Notes: a model not told the origin generated them from the letters alone. 64,000 bases of DNA from an uncultured Pleomorphomonas sp. (GCA_937868725.1 CALMMQ010000062.1:62001-126000), one strand, 5' to 3'; counted from the first letter of the stretch, positions 10,345 through 19,785 are shown. Made by a program: numbers and translations.

Positions 10345-11832
10345 ATGACCGTCAGCGTGGATATCGGCGAACGGACGAACGGCGGACGCGCCGCGTTCGA
10401 TCTTGAAGAACTCCTGGCAACGCGCCTGCTGGTGCAGGGCAATTCCGGTTCGGGCAAGTCGCATCTGCTGCGCCGCCTGCTCGAACAGAGCGCCAGCTGG
10501 GTGCAGCAGGCGGTGATCGACCCGGAAGGCGACTTCGTGACGCTGGCCGACAAGTTCGGTCACGTCGTCGTCGACGCCGTCGGTTCCGAGCGCGACCTGA
10601 TGCTGATCGCCGAGCGTGTCCGACGCCACCGCGTGTCGGTGGTGCTCAATCTTGAGGGGCTCGAGGTTGACGGCCAGGTCAAGGCCGCCGCCGCCTTCCT
10701 CAACGGCCTGTTCGAGGTCGAGCGCGATCACTGGTACCCGATGCTGGTGGTGGTCGACGAGGCGCAGCTGTTCGCCCCGGCCGCCTCGGGCGAAGCCGAC
10801 GGCGAAGCGCGCCGGGCCTCGCTGTCGGCCATGACCAATCTGATGTGCCGTGGCCGCAAGCGTGGCCTCGCCGGCGTCATCGCCACCCAGCGCCTGGCCA
10901 AGCTGGCCAAGAACGTCGCCGCCGAGGCGTCGAACTTCCTGATGGGCCGCACCTTCCTCGACATCGACATGGCCCGCGCCGCCGATCTGCTCGGCATGGA
11001 GCGGCGTCAGGCCGAGATGTTCCGCGACCTCAAGCGCGGCGAGTTCGTCGCTCTCGGCCCGTCCATCTGCCGCCGGCCGCTGCCCGTGCGCATCGGTACC
11101 GTCGTCACCACCGGCCGCGGTGGCGGCCCCAAGCTGACGCCGCTGCCCGAACAGCCGACCGAAGACGCCCGCGAGCTGATCTTCCGTGCCGCCCCCGGCG
11201 AGCCGATGGCGCCGCGTGCTCTCGGCCCGCAGGTGTCGACCGCCGACATCCTGGCCGAGCTCGCCCAGTCGCGCCAGGCGCTGGCGCCGCCGCCCGAGGA
11301 CAACCCGGCCCAGGCCGATCTGCTCGGCATGGTGGCGCGCGACGACAGCATCGAGGAAATCCTCGGTGAGATGATGGCCGAACCGGAGGCGACCTATCAG
11401 CCGGTATCGATGCTGTACCAGGACTTTCTCGTGCGTTGCCGCATCAAGCGCGTGCCCGGCGACAGCCTCGATCTGCCCGGCTTCCGCAAGCGTCTGGCGC
11501 TGCGCCGGGCCGGCGTTGCCAACACAGAGGTCGACGAGGACGTCTGGAAGCAGGCGACGCTGGTGGCGGCGGCGCTGCCCGAGGACATGCGCGGCGTCTT
11601 CCTGTTGGTCGCCAAGGCGGCGCTGGCCAAGGCGCCCTGTCCCTCCGACGAGGAAATCGCCCGGGCCTACGGCACCCGCTCGCCCAGCCGGGCGCGCCGG
11701 CTGTTGGCCTACATGGAAGAGCGCGGCTTCCTCATCTGCGCTTCGGACCTGCGCGGCCAGCGCATGATCCAGCTGCCCGATCTCGGCTGGCAGACGGCGC
11801 CGGGCGGACCGGACGCGCTCGCCGCCGAATGA
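10345..11832 (+). CDS. HerA-like (DUF87) ATP-binding protein
   Basis: The 495-residue protein has a Walker A motif GNSGSGKSH at residues 32-40 and a Walker B motif LVVVDEAQ around Asp138-Glu139. Both are set in a HerA/FtsK-like motor domain (RGRKRGLAGVIATQRLAKL). The C-terminal 200 residues look like helical, winged-helix-like sequence (SRARRLLAYMEERGFLI). Relatives are DNA-translocating or helicase-type ATPases, often of unknown cellular role in alphaproteobacteria. No NurA nuclease partner is adjacent, so it is not a typical archaeal-type HerA-NurA pair. Start chosen at 10345, with GAAGCGGAG upstream. Confidence 0.82.
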   Translation: MTVSVDIGERTNGGRAAFDLEELLATRLLVQGNSGSGKSHLLRRLLEQSASWVQQAVIDPEGDFVTLADKFGHVVVDAVGSERDLMLIAERVRRHRVSVVLNLEGLEVDGQVKAAAAFLNGLFEVERDHWYPMLVVVDEAQLFAPAASGEADGEARRASLSAMTNLMCRGRKRGLAGVIATQRLAKLAKNVAAEASNFLMGRTFLDIDMARAADLLGMERRQAEMFRDLKRGEFVALGPSICRRPLPVRIGTVVTTGRGGGPKLTPLPEQPTEDARELIFRAAPGEPMAPRALGPQVSTADILAELAQSRQALAPPPEDNPAQADLLGMVARDDSIEEILGEMMAEPEATYQPVSMLYQDFLVRCRIKRVPGDSLDLPGFRKRLALRRAGVANTEVDEDVWKQATLVAAALPEDMRGVFLLVAKAALAKAPCPSDEEIARAYGTRSPSRARRLLAYMEERGFLICASDLRGQRMIQLPDLGWQTAPGGPDALAAE

Positions 11833-11936
11833 CGGCGAGGAAAGCGGTTCATCCGGCAAAGTTGCGCTTCTTCTTTTTTCCGTCGTGCCGATTGGGTTAT
11901 ACGTTGGCCAACGGGATTTCGAATTCGAAGGAAAAG

Positions 11937-12953
11937 ATGGATAAGCCGCTGTCGTCCGCTCCAGTCGCCATCGCCTCCTATGTCATCATGGCGGTGGGTC
12001 TGTATGTCTGTCTCGAGGTCGGTCTGCTCGCCGGACTGCTCGCCGGTCTCTTGGTGCACGAGACGGCGATCCTGGTTTCACCCTGGCTCAACACCCGCAC
12101 CGGCTGGACGCAGGAGTTCGGCAAGGCCGTGGCGCTGATCTTCATCGTGGCGCTGATCTCGCTCGGCATCACCTCGGCCGTCATCGCGGCGTCGTCGCTG
12201 TTCTCCAACGGCTCGGAAGGCTTCATCGCCCTGCTCAACAAGATGGTGCAGGTGCTCGAAACCGGCCGCACCTATCTGCCGGCCTGGGCGGCCGACTACC
12301 TGCCCGCCAACACCGAGGAACTGCGCCATCAGGCGGCCAAGTTCCTGCAGGAGAACGTCTGGGCGCTGCAGCGGTTCGGTCAGGACGTCGGTCGCATCCT
12401 CGTCTACATCCTGTTCGGTGTCATCATCGGCGGGCTGGTGCTGTTCCGGCGCGGTCAGCGCTCCGACAGCGGGCCGCTGGTCTACGAGATGCATGATCGC
12501 GTCAGCCGTCTGGCGCTGTCGTTCCGGCGCGTCGTCTTCGCTCAGGTGCGCATTTCGCTGCTCAACACCACGCTGACCGCCATCTTCATCGGTCTCATCC
12601 TGCCGTTCTTCAACATCTACCTGCCGCTGATGAAGACGATGATCGCCGTCACCTTCATCGTCGGGCTGATGCCGGTGATCGGCAACATCATCTCCAACAC
12701 GGTGATCTTCGTCGTCAGTCTCGGCGTGTCGGCCGGCGCCGCCATCGCTTCGCTGGTGTTCCTGGTGGCCATCCACAAGCTGGAATACTTCGTCAACGCC
12801 CGCATCGTCGGTGGCCAGATCAACGCCCGCGCCTGGGAAATGCTGACGGTGATGCTGATCATGGAAGCGGTCTTCGGCATTCCCGGCCTGATCGCCGCTC
12901 CGATCTTCTACGCCTACGTCAAGGAAGAACTGCTGGCGCGCGGTCTCATCTGA
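11937..12953 (+). CDS. AI-2E family (PerM-type) permease
   Basis: A 338-residue multi-span membrane protein starting MDKPLSSAPVAIASYVIM, with GAAGGAAAAG just before the ATG. The C-terminal hydrophobic block with TFIVGLMPVIGNIISNTV is the conserved part of the AI-2E exporter/PerM family. Members export autoinducer-2 or act as Na+/H+ antiporters, and most are uncharacterised. The sequence does not decide between these. It is shorter than many relatives, lacking extra soluble loops. It lies between the HerA-like gene and modA without obvious functional links. Confidence 0.82.
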   Translation: MDKPLSSAPVAIASYVIMAVGLYVCLEVGLLAGLLAGLLVHETAILVSPWLNTRTGWTQEFGKAVALIFIVALISLGITSAVIAASSLFSNGSEGFIALLNKMVQVLETGRTYLPAWAADYLPANTEELRHQAAKFLQENVWALQRFGQDVGRILVYILFGVIIGGLVLFRRGQRSDSGPLVYEMHDRVSRLALSFRRVVFAQVRISLLNTTLTAIFIGLILPFFNIYLPLMKTMIAVTFIVGLMPVIGNIISNTVIFVVSLGVSAGAAIASLVFLVAIHKLEYFVNARIVGGQINARAWEMLTVMLIMEAVFGIPGLIAAPIFYAYVKEELLARGLI

Positions 12954-12999
12954 CCGCGCCCCTTGCACCTTTTGCCATCGTCCTGATGGCAATTCGGGC

Positions 13000-13043
13000 T
13001 TGCCGAGGCTTCGTCCATCGTTATAGCGTTCGACGCCATAACG
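13000..13043 (+). promoter_or_regulatory. Putative modABC promoter with Mo-box (ModE-type operator)
   Basis: CGTTAT (13019-13024) and ATAACG (13038-13043) form an inverted repeat with the half-site spelling known from ModE/MopA molybdate-regulator boxes. A possible promoter, TTGCCG (13000-13005) with TATAGC (13022-13027) after 16 bases, overlaps the left half. That placement fits repression when molybdate is plentiful. No ModE gene is in the window. Confidence 0.65.
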
Positions 13044-13065
13044 AAAGGAAGGGAGTCCCGACCCC

Positions 13066-13833
13066 ATGTCCAAGACCCTGTCAATTCTAGCTTCGCTTGC
13101 CCTCGGCCTGATGGCTGCCACCGCTCAGGCGGCCGATCAGATCAAGATCTTCGCCGCCGCTTCGGTGGCGCCGTCGATCCAGAAGGCCGGCGATCTCTAC
13201 AAGTCCGGCGGCAAGGACGTCGAACTTGTCATCACTCCGGCCGCCTCCGGCGCGCTGGCCAAGCAGATCGAAGCCGGCGCTCCGGCCGACGTCTTCATCT
13301 CCGCCGATACCAAGTGGATGAAGTACGGCGTCGACAAGGGCTTCATCGACGGCGCCAGCGCCTACAATCTGGTCGGCAACTCGCTGGTGCTGGTGGCGGC
13401 CAAGGACGCCGCCGCTGCCATCGATCTCGCCGACGCCAAGGCACTGCCGGCGGCGCTCGGTCAGGAACGGCTCGCCGTCGGCGAGGCCAAGAGCGTGCCG
13501 GCCGGTGCCTACGCCGAAGCGGCGCTCAAGAAGCTCGGCCTCTACGACGCGCTCGCCCCGCATTTCGCGCCGGCGGAGAACGTCCGCGTCGCGCTGCAGA
13601 TGGTGGCGCGCGGCGAGGCCAAGTTCGGCATCGTCTACGGCACCGACGCCAAGGCCGAGCCGGGCGTGGTCGTGGCGGCCACTTTCCCCGAGACGAGCCA
13701 TGATCCGATCGTCTACCCGATCGGTCTGACCAAGACGGCGGCGCCGGCCGCCGCGGCGTTCCTGGCCTTCCTCAAGGAAGCGCCGGCCCAGGCCATCTTC
13801 GCTGCCGAAGGCTTTACCAAGCCGGCTCAATAA
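13066..13833 (+). CDS. modA: Molybdate ABC transporter substrate-binding protein
   Basis: A 255-residue protein with a cleavable signal peptide (MSKTLSILASLALGLMAATA, cut after AQA). The mature start DQIKIFAAASVAPSIQKAG has the ModA oxyanion-binding Ser/Ala region. Later come PADVFISADTKWM and GEAKFGIVYGTDAKAE, conserved in ModA. It binds molybdate or tungstate in the periplasm. It is the first gene of modABC, preceded by the Mo-box-like palindrome. AAAGGAAGGGAG lies upstream of the ATG. Confidence 0.95.
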   Translation: MSKTLSILASLALGLMAATAQAADQIKIFAAASVAPSIQKAGDLYKSGGKDVELVITPAASGALAKQIEAGAPADVFISADTKWMKYGVDKGFIDGASAYNLVGNSLVLVAAKDAAAAIDLADAKALPAALGQERLAVGEAKSVPAGAYAEAALKKLGLYDALAPHFAPAENVRVALQMVARGEAKFGIVYGTDAKAEPGVVVAATFPETSHDPIVYPIGLTKTAAPAAAAFLAFLKEAPAQAIFAAEGFTKPAQ

Positions 13834-13979
13834 AGCCAGCGCCCGCCGCCGTCCGCGACGACGGGCTTGCAGTTGTCGCCCATATCCGCCATCAGCGGAG
13901 AAGACAGCGACCGCGCGGTCGGAAGGCGTTTGGGGTCACGCCTTCCGGCCGACGCTCTGACGGAGAGACGACCTCACCG

Positions 13980-14669
13980 ATGCTCGCACTATCGCACGAC
14001 GCCTGGCTCGCCATCGGCCTGTCGTTCAAGGTTTCGCTCGTCGCCACGCTGGCGGCCCTGCCGGTGGCCACGCTGTTCGCGCTGATCCTGGCGCGCGGCA
14101 ACTTTCCCGGCAAGGCGCTGTTCGACGGCATCATCCACCTGCCGCTGGTGCTGCCGCCGGTGGTCACCGGTTACGCGCTGTTGCTGCTCATGGGCCGCAA
14201 GGGTGTCATCGGCGCCTTTCTCGATCGCACGTTCGGCATCGTCTTCGCCTTTCGCTGGACCGGCGCGGCCCTCGCCGCCGCCGTCATGGCCATGCCGATC
14301 ATCGTTCGCGCCATCCGCCTGTCCATCGAAGCGGTCGATCGCCGGCTCGAGCAGGCGTCCGGCACCCTTGGCGCCGGTCCGGTCGTCACCTTCTTTCTGG
14401 TGACGCTGCCGCTGTCGCTGCCCGGCATCCTGGTTGGCGGCACGCTCGGCTTCGCCAAGGCGCTGGGCGAGTTCGGCGCCACCATCACCTTCGTCTCCAA
14501 CATCCCCGGCGAGACGCGCACCATCGCCTCGGCCATCTACACCGCCAGCCAGTCGCCGGACGGCGACGCCGAGGCGCTCATCCTGTCCGGCATCGCCGTT
14601 GCCATCGGCCTCGGCGCCCTCATCGTCTCCGAACTGATGGCGCGCTGGTTCAGGAGGTCGGCGACATGA
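13980..14669 (+). CDS. modB: Molybdate ABC transporter permease
   Basis: A 229-residue inner-membrane protein with about five spans. The cytoplasmic EAA-type loop EQASGTLGAGPVVTFFLVTL couples it to the ATPase. LPPVVTGYALLLLMG is a ModB signature. It starts 146 bases after modA and overlaps the modC start by four bases (ATGA), so the two are translationally coupled. Length is typical for ModB. Confidence 0.94.
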   Translation: MLALSHDAWLAIGLSFKVSLVATLAALPVATLFALILARGNFPGKALFDGIIHLPLVLPPVVTGYALLLLMGRKGVIGAFLDRTFGIVFAFRWTGAALAAAVMAMPIIVRAIRLSIEAVDRRLEQASGTLGAGPVVTFFLVTLPLSLPGILVGGTLGFAKALGEFGATITFVSNIPGETRTIASAIYTASQSPDGDAEALILSGIAVAIGLGALIVSELMARWFRRSAT

Positions 14670-15745
14670 TCTCCGTTGACGTCAGCCGCCGTCAGGGCCA
14701 GTTCCTCGTCAGCGCCGCCTTCGAGAGCGACGGCGGCATTCTGGCCCTGTTCGGGCCGTCCGGCTCGGGCAAGTCGTCGATCATCCGGCTGATCGCCGGC
14801 CTCGACCGGCCCGATCGCGGCCGCATCGTGCTCGGCGGCGTGGTGGTTGCCGATACCGACCAGCGCATCTTCCTGCCCGCCCACCGCCGCCGCGTCGGCG
14901 TCGTCTTCCAGGAAAGCCTGCTGTTTCCCCACCTGACGGTGCTCGCCAACCTGCGCTACGGCCGCCACTTCACGCCGCGCGCCGAGCGGCGCATCGCCGA
15001 GGAGCCGGTGATCGACACGCTCGGCATCGGCCACCTGCTGCAGCGCCACCCGGCGACGCTGTCGGGCGGCGAGCGTCAGCGCGTCGCCATCGGCCGGGCG
15101 CTGCTCGCCTCGCCGCGCCTGCTGCTGATGGACGAGCCGCTGGCGTCCCTCGACTGGGACCGGCGCCAGGAAATCCTGCCGCTCATCGAGCGCCTGCGCG
15201 ACGAGTTCGCCATCCCCATCCTCTACGTCAGTCACGCCGTCGAGGAAGTGGCGCGCCTGGCCAGCGAGGTGGCGGTGATGGAGCAGGGCCGCATCGTCCG
15301 CCTGGGGCCGGCCCGGCAGGTGCTGCATACCGGCATTGGCGACAGTCCCGACCGCTTCCAGATCACCTCGGTCCTCGAAGGCCGGCTCGGCGAGCCGGAC
15401 AAGGTCTACGGCCTGACGCCCGTCGAGCACCCCTCGGGGCGGCTCTGGCTGTCCGGCCTCATCGGTCCGGTCGGCCGCACCGTGCACGTGGTGGTGCGCG
15501 GCGTCGACGTGTCGCTGGCCACCGAGCGGCCGCGCCGGCTGTCGATCCGTACCGTGCTCGCCGCCCACATCGTCGACCTCGTCGTCACCGACGGCCCGAC
15601 GGCGCTGGCCGAGACCGAACTCAAGGACGGCACCCGGCTGATGGTGTCGCTCACCCGCCAGGCCGTCGACGAACTGGCGCTGGCCGTCGGTCGCGACGTC
15701 TTCGTGCTCATCAAGTCGGTGGCCGTCGATCAGCGGCCGATCTGA
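14666..15745 (+). CDS. modC: Molybdate ABC transporter ATP-binding protein
   Basis: The 359-residue protein has Walker A GPSGSGKSS (residues 30-38), the Q-loop VVFQESLLFPHL, the signature LSGGERQRVAIGRALL and Walker B LLLMDEPLASLDW. A C-terminal TOBE/MOP domain (about residues 290-359) binds oxyanions in ModC proteins. It energises ModAB uptake of molybdate. The four-base overlap with modB shows the operon structure. No further molybdenum genes follow. Confidence 0.95.
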   Translation: MISVDVSRRQGQFLVSAAFESDGGILALFGPSGSGKSSIIRLIAGLDRPDRGRIVLGGVVVADTDQRIFLPAHRRRVGVVFQESLLFPHLTVLANLRYGRHFTPRAERRIAEEPVIDTLGIGHLLQRHPATLSGGERQRVAIGRALLASPRLLLMDEPLASLDWDRRQEILPLIERLRDEFAIPILYVSHAVEEVARLASEVAVMEQGRIVRLGPARQVLHTGIGDSPDRFQITSVLEGRLGEPDKVYGLTPVEHPSGRLWLSGLIGPVGRTVHVVVRGVDVSLATERPRRLSIRTVLAAHIVDLVVTDGPTALAETELKDGTRLMVSLTRQAVDELALAVGRDVFVLIKSVAVDQRPI

Positions 15746-16011
15746 CAATCCGGCCGGACAGGCACTCATCTGTTCCCTGGTACATCTCTTCTGCAACTCC
15801 GCCGGGGAATCATGCTTCGCGACAAAACCTGCAAGTGCTCGCCGCCGCCTTTGCTGCCGCGAAGTCTGGTCGGGGCAATCGTTAGCCATGCACAGCATTT
15901 GCAATTGGACCGACGCGCCGAGATAGACTAATGTTCGCTCGCCTGAAACTGCAAAACGGCGCCCGGTTTTCGCCGGCCCCGTTCTGAGGCAGGTAGAGGA
16001 GCTTTACCCCG

Positions 16012-17571
16012 ATGACCGGTGTGGACTGCGTGTTAGGCGTAGACTTGGGCACGTCCGCAGTGAAGGTCGTCGTCGTCGACAGGGACGGCGCCATTCTTGG
16101 CCAGGGCCGCGCCGAATACGGCTTCGTCAGCCTGCGCACCCTGTGGGCCGAGCAGTCGTCGGACGTCTGGCTGCACGCCCTCGCCCACGCCGTGCAGGAC
16201 TCGCTGCTGCGCTCGGCGGTCAATCCCCAACGCGTTGCCGGCATGGCCATTTCGGCCATCGGCGGCGGCACCGGCATTCCCGTCGACGTCGGCATGCAGC
16301 CGATCCGCCCCTGCCTGCTCTGGCTCGATCGCCGCGCCAAGCTCGAGAGCGAACAGGTTCGCCAGCTCATCACCGACGAAGACCTCTACGCCATCACCGG
16401 CAACGGCGCCGATTCGTACTTCGGCTTCACCAAGATCCTGTGGATCAAGAATCACGAGCCGGACGTCTGGTCGCGCATCAACTACTTCCTGCCGCCCAAC
16501 GCCGAGATCGTCTATCGCCTGACCGGCGAAATCGCCGTCGACCATTCGCAGGCCTGCAACATCGGCGGCGTCTACGACCTGGCCAAGCGCAACTGGTCGC
16601 CGGAGATGGCCGACATCCTCGACATCCCCCAGTACTTCTTCCCCGAGCGTCTGGTCGGCTCGCAGGAAGTGGTCGGCCGTCTGCACAAGGCCGGCGCCCG
16701 CCTGCTCGGCCTGTCGGAAGGCATGCCGGTGTGCGCCGGCGGCGTCGACGCCGCCATCGCCACGCTGCGCGCCGGCGTGCTGCGCGAAGGCCAGCACGCG
16801 GCCATGCTGAGCTCTTCGACCTGCTGGGGCTTCATCCACGCCACTGCCAGCCGGTTCCCCGGCCTCGTCTCCATGCCCTACGTGCTCGACAGCGAGACGC
16901 TGACCTATTCCTATGGCGGCTCGGCCACGGCCGGTTCGGTGGTGCAATGGTTCCGCGACAATTTCGCCGACAACGAACGCCTGGCCGAGCAGCTCACCGC
17001 CGGCAAGCGCCGCGTTTCGGCCTATGATCTGCTCGACGAACACGCCGCCGCCATCCAGCCCGGCTCGAACGGGCTGATGGTGCTGCCCTATTTCATGGGC
17101 GAACGCAGCCCGATCTGGGACGTCGACGCCCGCGGCACCGTCACCGGTCTGACGCTCGGCCACACCAAGTCACACCTCTATCGGGCCATGCTGGAGGCCG
17201 TCGCCTACGCCCTCAAGAACAACATCGACTACGGCAGCGAAGCCTTCCACGGCCTCGAGGAGCAGTTGACCGTCGTCGGCGACGTCTCGAAATCCGACCT
17301 CTGGCTCGAGATCATCACCAACGTTACCGGCCGGCCGGTGCGGGTGCTGCCCAACAGCGGCAAGGCCGCCTACGGCGCCGCCGTGCTCGCCGCCTACGGC
17401 GTCGGACTGATCGACCGCGGTCAGCTCGTCGACTGGCTCGGCGCCCGCCAGAAGGCCACGGTGCTGACGCCCGATCCGGCGGTCAATGCCGTCTACGAAC
17501 GGTGCTTTGCCAACTTCAAGCGCCTCTACGATCACATGCGTTCGTATTTCCCCACCGTCACCGAAGGCTGA
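16012..17571 (+). CDS. FGGY-family carbohydrate kinase (xylulokinase-like)
   Basis: A 519-residue sugar kinase with the N-terminal FGGY phosphate site (VLGVDLGTSAVKVVVVDRDG) and a central sugar-binding segment (WLDRRAKLE). The C-terminal part has GGSATAGSVVQWFRDNF and GDVSKSDLWLEIITNVTGRP with the FGGY family signature. Overall it resembles XylB-type kinases, which phosphorylate D-xylulose at C5, but other ketoses or polyols are possible. It is the first of three FGGY kinases in the polyol region. Unlike the others it is separated from the transport operon by the convergent AraC gene. Its stop codon abuts the AraC stop (TGATCA) with no gap. Upstream 266 bases hold no other gene. Confidence 0.85.
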   Translation: MTGVDCVLGVDLGTSAVKVVVVDRDGAILGQGRAEYGFVSLRTLWAEQSSDVWLHALAHAVQDSLLRSAVNPQRVAGMAISAIGGGTGIPVDVGMQPIRPCLLWLDRRAKLESEQVRQLITDEDLYAITGNGADSYFGFTKILWIKNHEPDVWSRINYFLPPNAEIVYRLTGEIAVDHSQACNIGGVYDLAKRNWSPEMADILDIPQYFFPERLVGSQEVVGRLHKAGARLLGLSEGMPVCAGGVDAAIATLRAGVLREGQHAAMLSSSTCWGFIHATASRFPGLVSMPYVLDSETLTYSYGGSATAGSVVQWFRDNFADNERLAEQLTAGKRRVSAYDLLDEHAAAIQPGSNGLMVLPYFMGERSPIWDVDARGTVTGLTLGHTKSHLYRAMLEAVAYALKNNIDYGSEAFHGLEEQLTVVGDVSKSDLWLEIITNVTGRPVRVLPNSGKAAYGAAVLAAYGVGLIDRGQLVDWLGARQKATVLTPDPAVNAVYERCFANFKRLYDHMRSYFPTVTEG

Positions 17572-18480
17572 TCAGGCAGCGGCGAAGCCTTCGAGCGGGA
17601 AGTCGTAGCTCTTGGCTTCCTGCGACTTGCGGCGGAACTCGGTCGGCGTCACGCCGATGATCTGGCGGAACAGCCGGTTGTAGTTGGACACGTTGTTGAA
17701 GCCGACCAGGAAGCAGATCTCCTGGATCGACCGCGATGTCGAGAACAGATACTCGCAGGACTTGTTGATGCGCGTCTTGATGACGTAACGGCGGAAGCCG
17801 ATGCCGGTGCATTCCATGAACCAGCGCGAGAACATCTTGTAGCTCATGCCAACGAGATCGGCCGCCGTCTCCATCGACACGTCCTCCTCGATGTGCTCGC
17901 GGATGTAGTCGACCACCTTGTTGAAGCGGCGCAGCGAAGTGGTGCGCGTGTCGATGAAGTAGCGCGACGTGCCGAGCACCGTCTTGCGCCGGCAATGGAT
18001 CAGCTGGTCGATGATGCGGATGAACGAGATCAGCCGCTCGAGCGGCGCCTCGCTGTCGATGCGGTTCATCAGCGTATAGACCGACTGCTGCGTCTCGCCG
18101 CTGTATTCGACGCCGAACACCGCCTCGTCGAAGGCCGGCCTGAGCTCGCGGAACTCGGTCAGCACGTTGGCGCTCGCCTCCACCCATTCCTTGCGGAACA
18201 GCAGCATCAGGTCGCGCTCCGGCACCGAGGCCGCGCCGCGCACGTCGCTGACGAAGTTGTGCGGCGTGTACGGGCCGATGAGGAACAGGCTGCCGGGGCG
18301 GAAGTTCAGCACGCTGTCGCCGATGAACAGTTTGCCGCTGGTGCGGAGAATCTGGTGCAGCTCGTATTCGGGATGGAAGTGCCACTTGACGCTGTCGTTG
18401 GGCAGACCGCTGCGCAGGAAGCGGAAGGAGCTGCCGAGACTGTTGTCGTTGACTTCGAGTGACGGCTTCAGTTCCGACAT
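17572..18480 (-). CDS. AraC-family transcriptional regulator
   Basis: The 302-residue protein has an N-terminal cupin sensing domain (WHFHPEYELHQILRTSGK, FRPGSLFLIGPYTPHNF). The C-terminal double helix-turn-helix contains METAADLVGMSYKMFSRWF and IQEICFLVGFNNVSNYNRLF. These are typical of sugar-responsive AraC activators. It is divergent from the sugar-binding-protein gene, with about 250 bases between, so it probably controls the pentitol transport operon and perhaps itself. A GGGGAGA site precedes the ATG. The effector is presumably a pentitol or ketopentose, which is inference from location. Confidence 0.9.
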   Translation of the reverse strand: MSELKPSLEVNDNSLGSSFRFLRSGLPNDSVKWHFHPEYELHQILRTSGKLFIGDSVLNFRPGSLFLIGPYTPHNFVSDVRGAASVPERDLMLLFRKEWVEASANVLTEFRELRPAFDEAVFGVEYSGETQQSVYTLMNRIDSEAPLERLISFIRIIDQLIHCRRKTVLGTSRYFIDTRTTSLRRFNKVVDYIREHIEEDVSMETAADLVGMSYKMFSRWFMECTGIGFRRYVIKTRINKSCEYLFSTSRSIQEICFLVGFNNVSNYNRLFRQIIGVTPTEFRRKSQEAKSYDFPLEGFAAA

Positions 18481-18579
18481 GGCCTGTCGATCTCCCCCCA
18501 GAGACCCGCGATGGCTGAGAGTGAAGACGGTCTCGCCCCCCCGCTGTCAAGATCGGGCCAGCGCGCCCGCCCTGTTGCT

Positions 18580-18600
18580 TCGACCAAAGGCTAAGGTCGA
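18580..18600. promoter_or_regulatory. Inverted repeat upstream of the ABC transporter operon
   Basis: TCGACC (18580-18585) and GGTCGA (18595-18600) are separated by nine bases, about 135 bases before the binding-protein start and 100 bases from the AraC gene. It could be a regulator site. Other AraC targets usually use direct repeats, so the assignment is weak. Confidence 0.3.
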
Positions 18601-18733
18601 GGCGAAATGCCCCAACGATTCCAAGGGTGAATGGAAAAAGTACAAGAGAAATCGGGAAAACCGTCTAGGGGTGGTGGCGGTGGCTCGGCTAGAACATCCC
18701 TCGCCGAAAGGCAATAATCACGGAGGAGACATT

Positions 18734-19651
18734 ATGACTTTCAACGTAAAAGCGGCGCTGCTCGCCGCTTCGGCGACGCTTGTCCTGACGGCCGGCGCGG
18801 CCGTCGCCAAGGATGCTCCCAAGATCGGCGTTTCCTTCCAGGAAATGAACAATCCGTACTTCATCGTCATGAACGAGGAAGTCACGGCTTTCGCCAAGCT
18901 GCTCGGCGCGAATACTCCCGTTTACGTTGCTGACGCTCGTCATGACGTTTCCAAGCAGCTCGCTGACATCGAGGATATGGTGTCCAAGGGCGTCAACATC
19001 CTGGTCGTCAACCCGACGGACTCCGAGGGCGTGCGTAGCGCCGTCGAAGCGGCCAAGGCCAAGGGCGTGACGGTCGTTTCCGTCGACGCGCAGGCCGCTG
19101 GCGTCGATGCTTTCGTCGGCTCCAAGAACTATGACGCCGGCGTGCTCGCCTGCGATGCTCTGGTCAAGGAAATTGGTGGCAAGGGAGAGGTCGCCATCCT
19201 TGACGGTATCGCCGTCGTTCCCATCCTCGAGCGTGTGCGCGGCTGCAAGGACGCCCTCGCCAAGGCCCCGGACGTCAAGCTGGTCGACGTCCAGAACGGT
19301 CGCCAGGAGCGTGATATCTCCGTCGGCGTCGCCGAGAACATGATGCAGTCCCATCCCAACCTCAAGGGCATCTTCTCGGTCAACGACGGCGGCTCGATGG
19401 GCGTCCTCGCGGCCATCGAAGGCTCGGGCAAGAAGGTCGTCCTGACCTCGGTCGACGGCGCTCCGGAAGCGGTCAAGGCCATCAGCGCCGGCACCGCCTT
19501 CAAGGCCACCGCCGCCCAGTTCCCGCGCGATCAGATGCGTATCGGCCTCGCCATCGCTCTGGCCAAGTACATGGGCGCCCACGTTCCGTCGGTGATCCCC
19601 ATCGACGTCGAGCTCGTCGACAAGACCAACGCGGCGACCTTCGCCTGGTAA
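18734..19651 (+). CDS. Sugar/polyol ABC transporter periplasmic binding protein (RbsB-like)
   Basis: A 305-residue type I periplasmic binding protein. The start has ACGGAGGAGAC upstream and a signal peptide ending GAAVAKDAPK. KIGVSFQEMNNPYFIVMNEE is the typical opening of the ribose/xylitol-type CUT2 binding proteins, and later GIFSVNDGGSMGVLAAIEG and VLTSVDGAPEAV line the hinge and ligand cleft. By context the ligand is probably a pentitol. It opens the operon, is followed by a 357-base gap with hairpins, and then the ATPase and permease. Confidence 0.93.
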   Translation: MTFNVKAALLAASATLVLTAGAAVAKDAPKIGVSFQEMNNPYFIVMNEEVTAFAKLLGANTPVYVADARHDVSKQLADIEDMVSKGVNILVVNPTDSEGVRSAVEAAKAKGVTVVSVDAQAAGVDAFVGSKNYDAGVLACDALVKEIGGKGEVAILDGIAVVPILERVRGCKDALAKAPDVKLVDVQNGRQERDISVGVAENMMQSHPNLKGIFSVNDGGSMGVLAAIEGSGKKVVLTSVDGAPEAVKAISAGTAFKATAAQFPRDQMRIGLAIALAKYMGAHVPSVIPIDVELVDKTNAATFAW

Positions 19652-19687
19652 TGAAGACGCCGCGGGGCAATCCCGGCTGACGGCCAC

Positions 19688-19730
19688 GTTCCCTCGCGGG
19701 AACACCGGGGAGGGGGCTTCTCTCCCCGGT
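19688..19730 (+). terminator. Tandem hairpins after the binding-protein gene
   Basis: GTTCCC/GGGAAC (19688-19703) is followed directly by ACCGGGGAG (19704-19712) pairing with CTCCCCGGT (19722-19730). There is no T-run. Such hairpins after a binding-protein gene commonly stabilise the upstream mRNA or cause partial termination, so that the binding protein is made in excess over the membrane subunits. Confidence 0.45.
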
Positions 19731-19785
19731 CGGTCCGGAGCCGGTGGCGGCCCGCGGCTCCTTCAGGTCTCGGCGAAGCGACATG

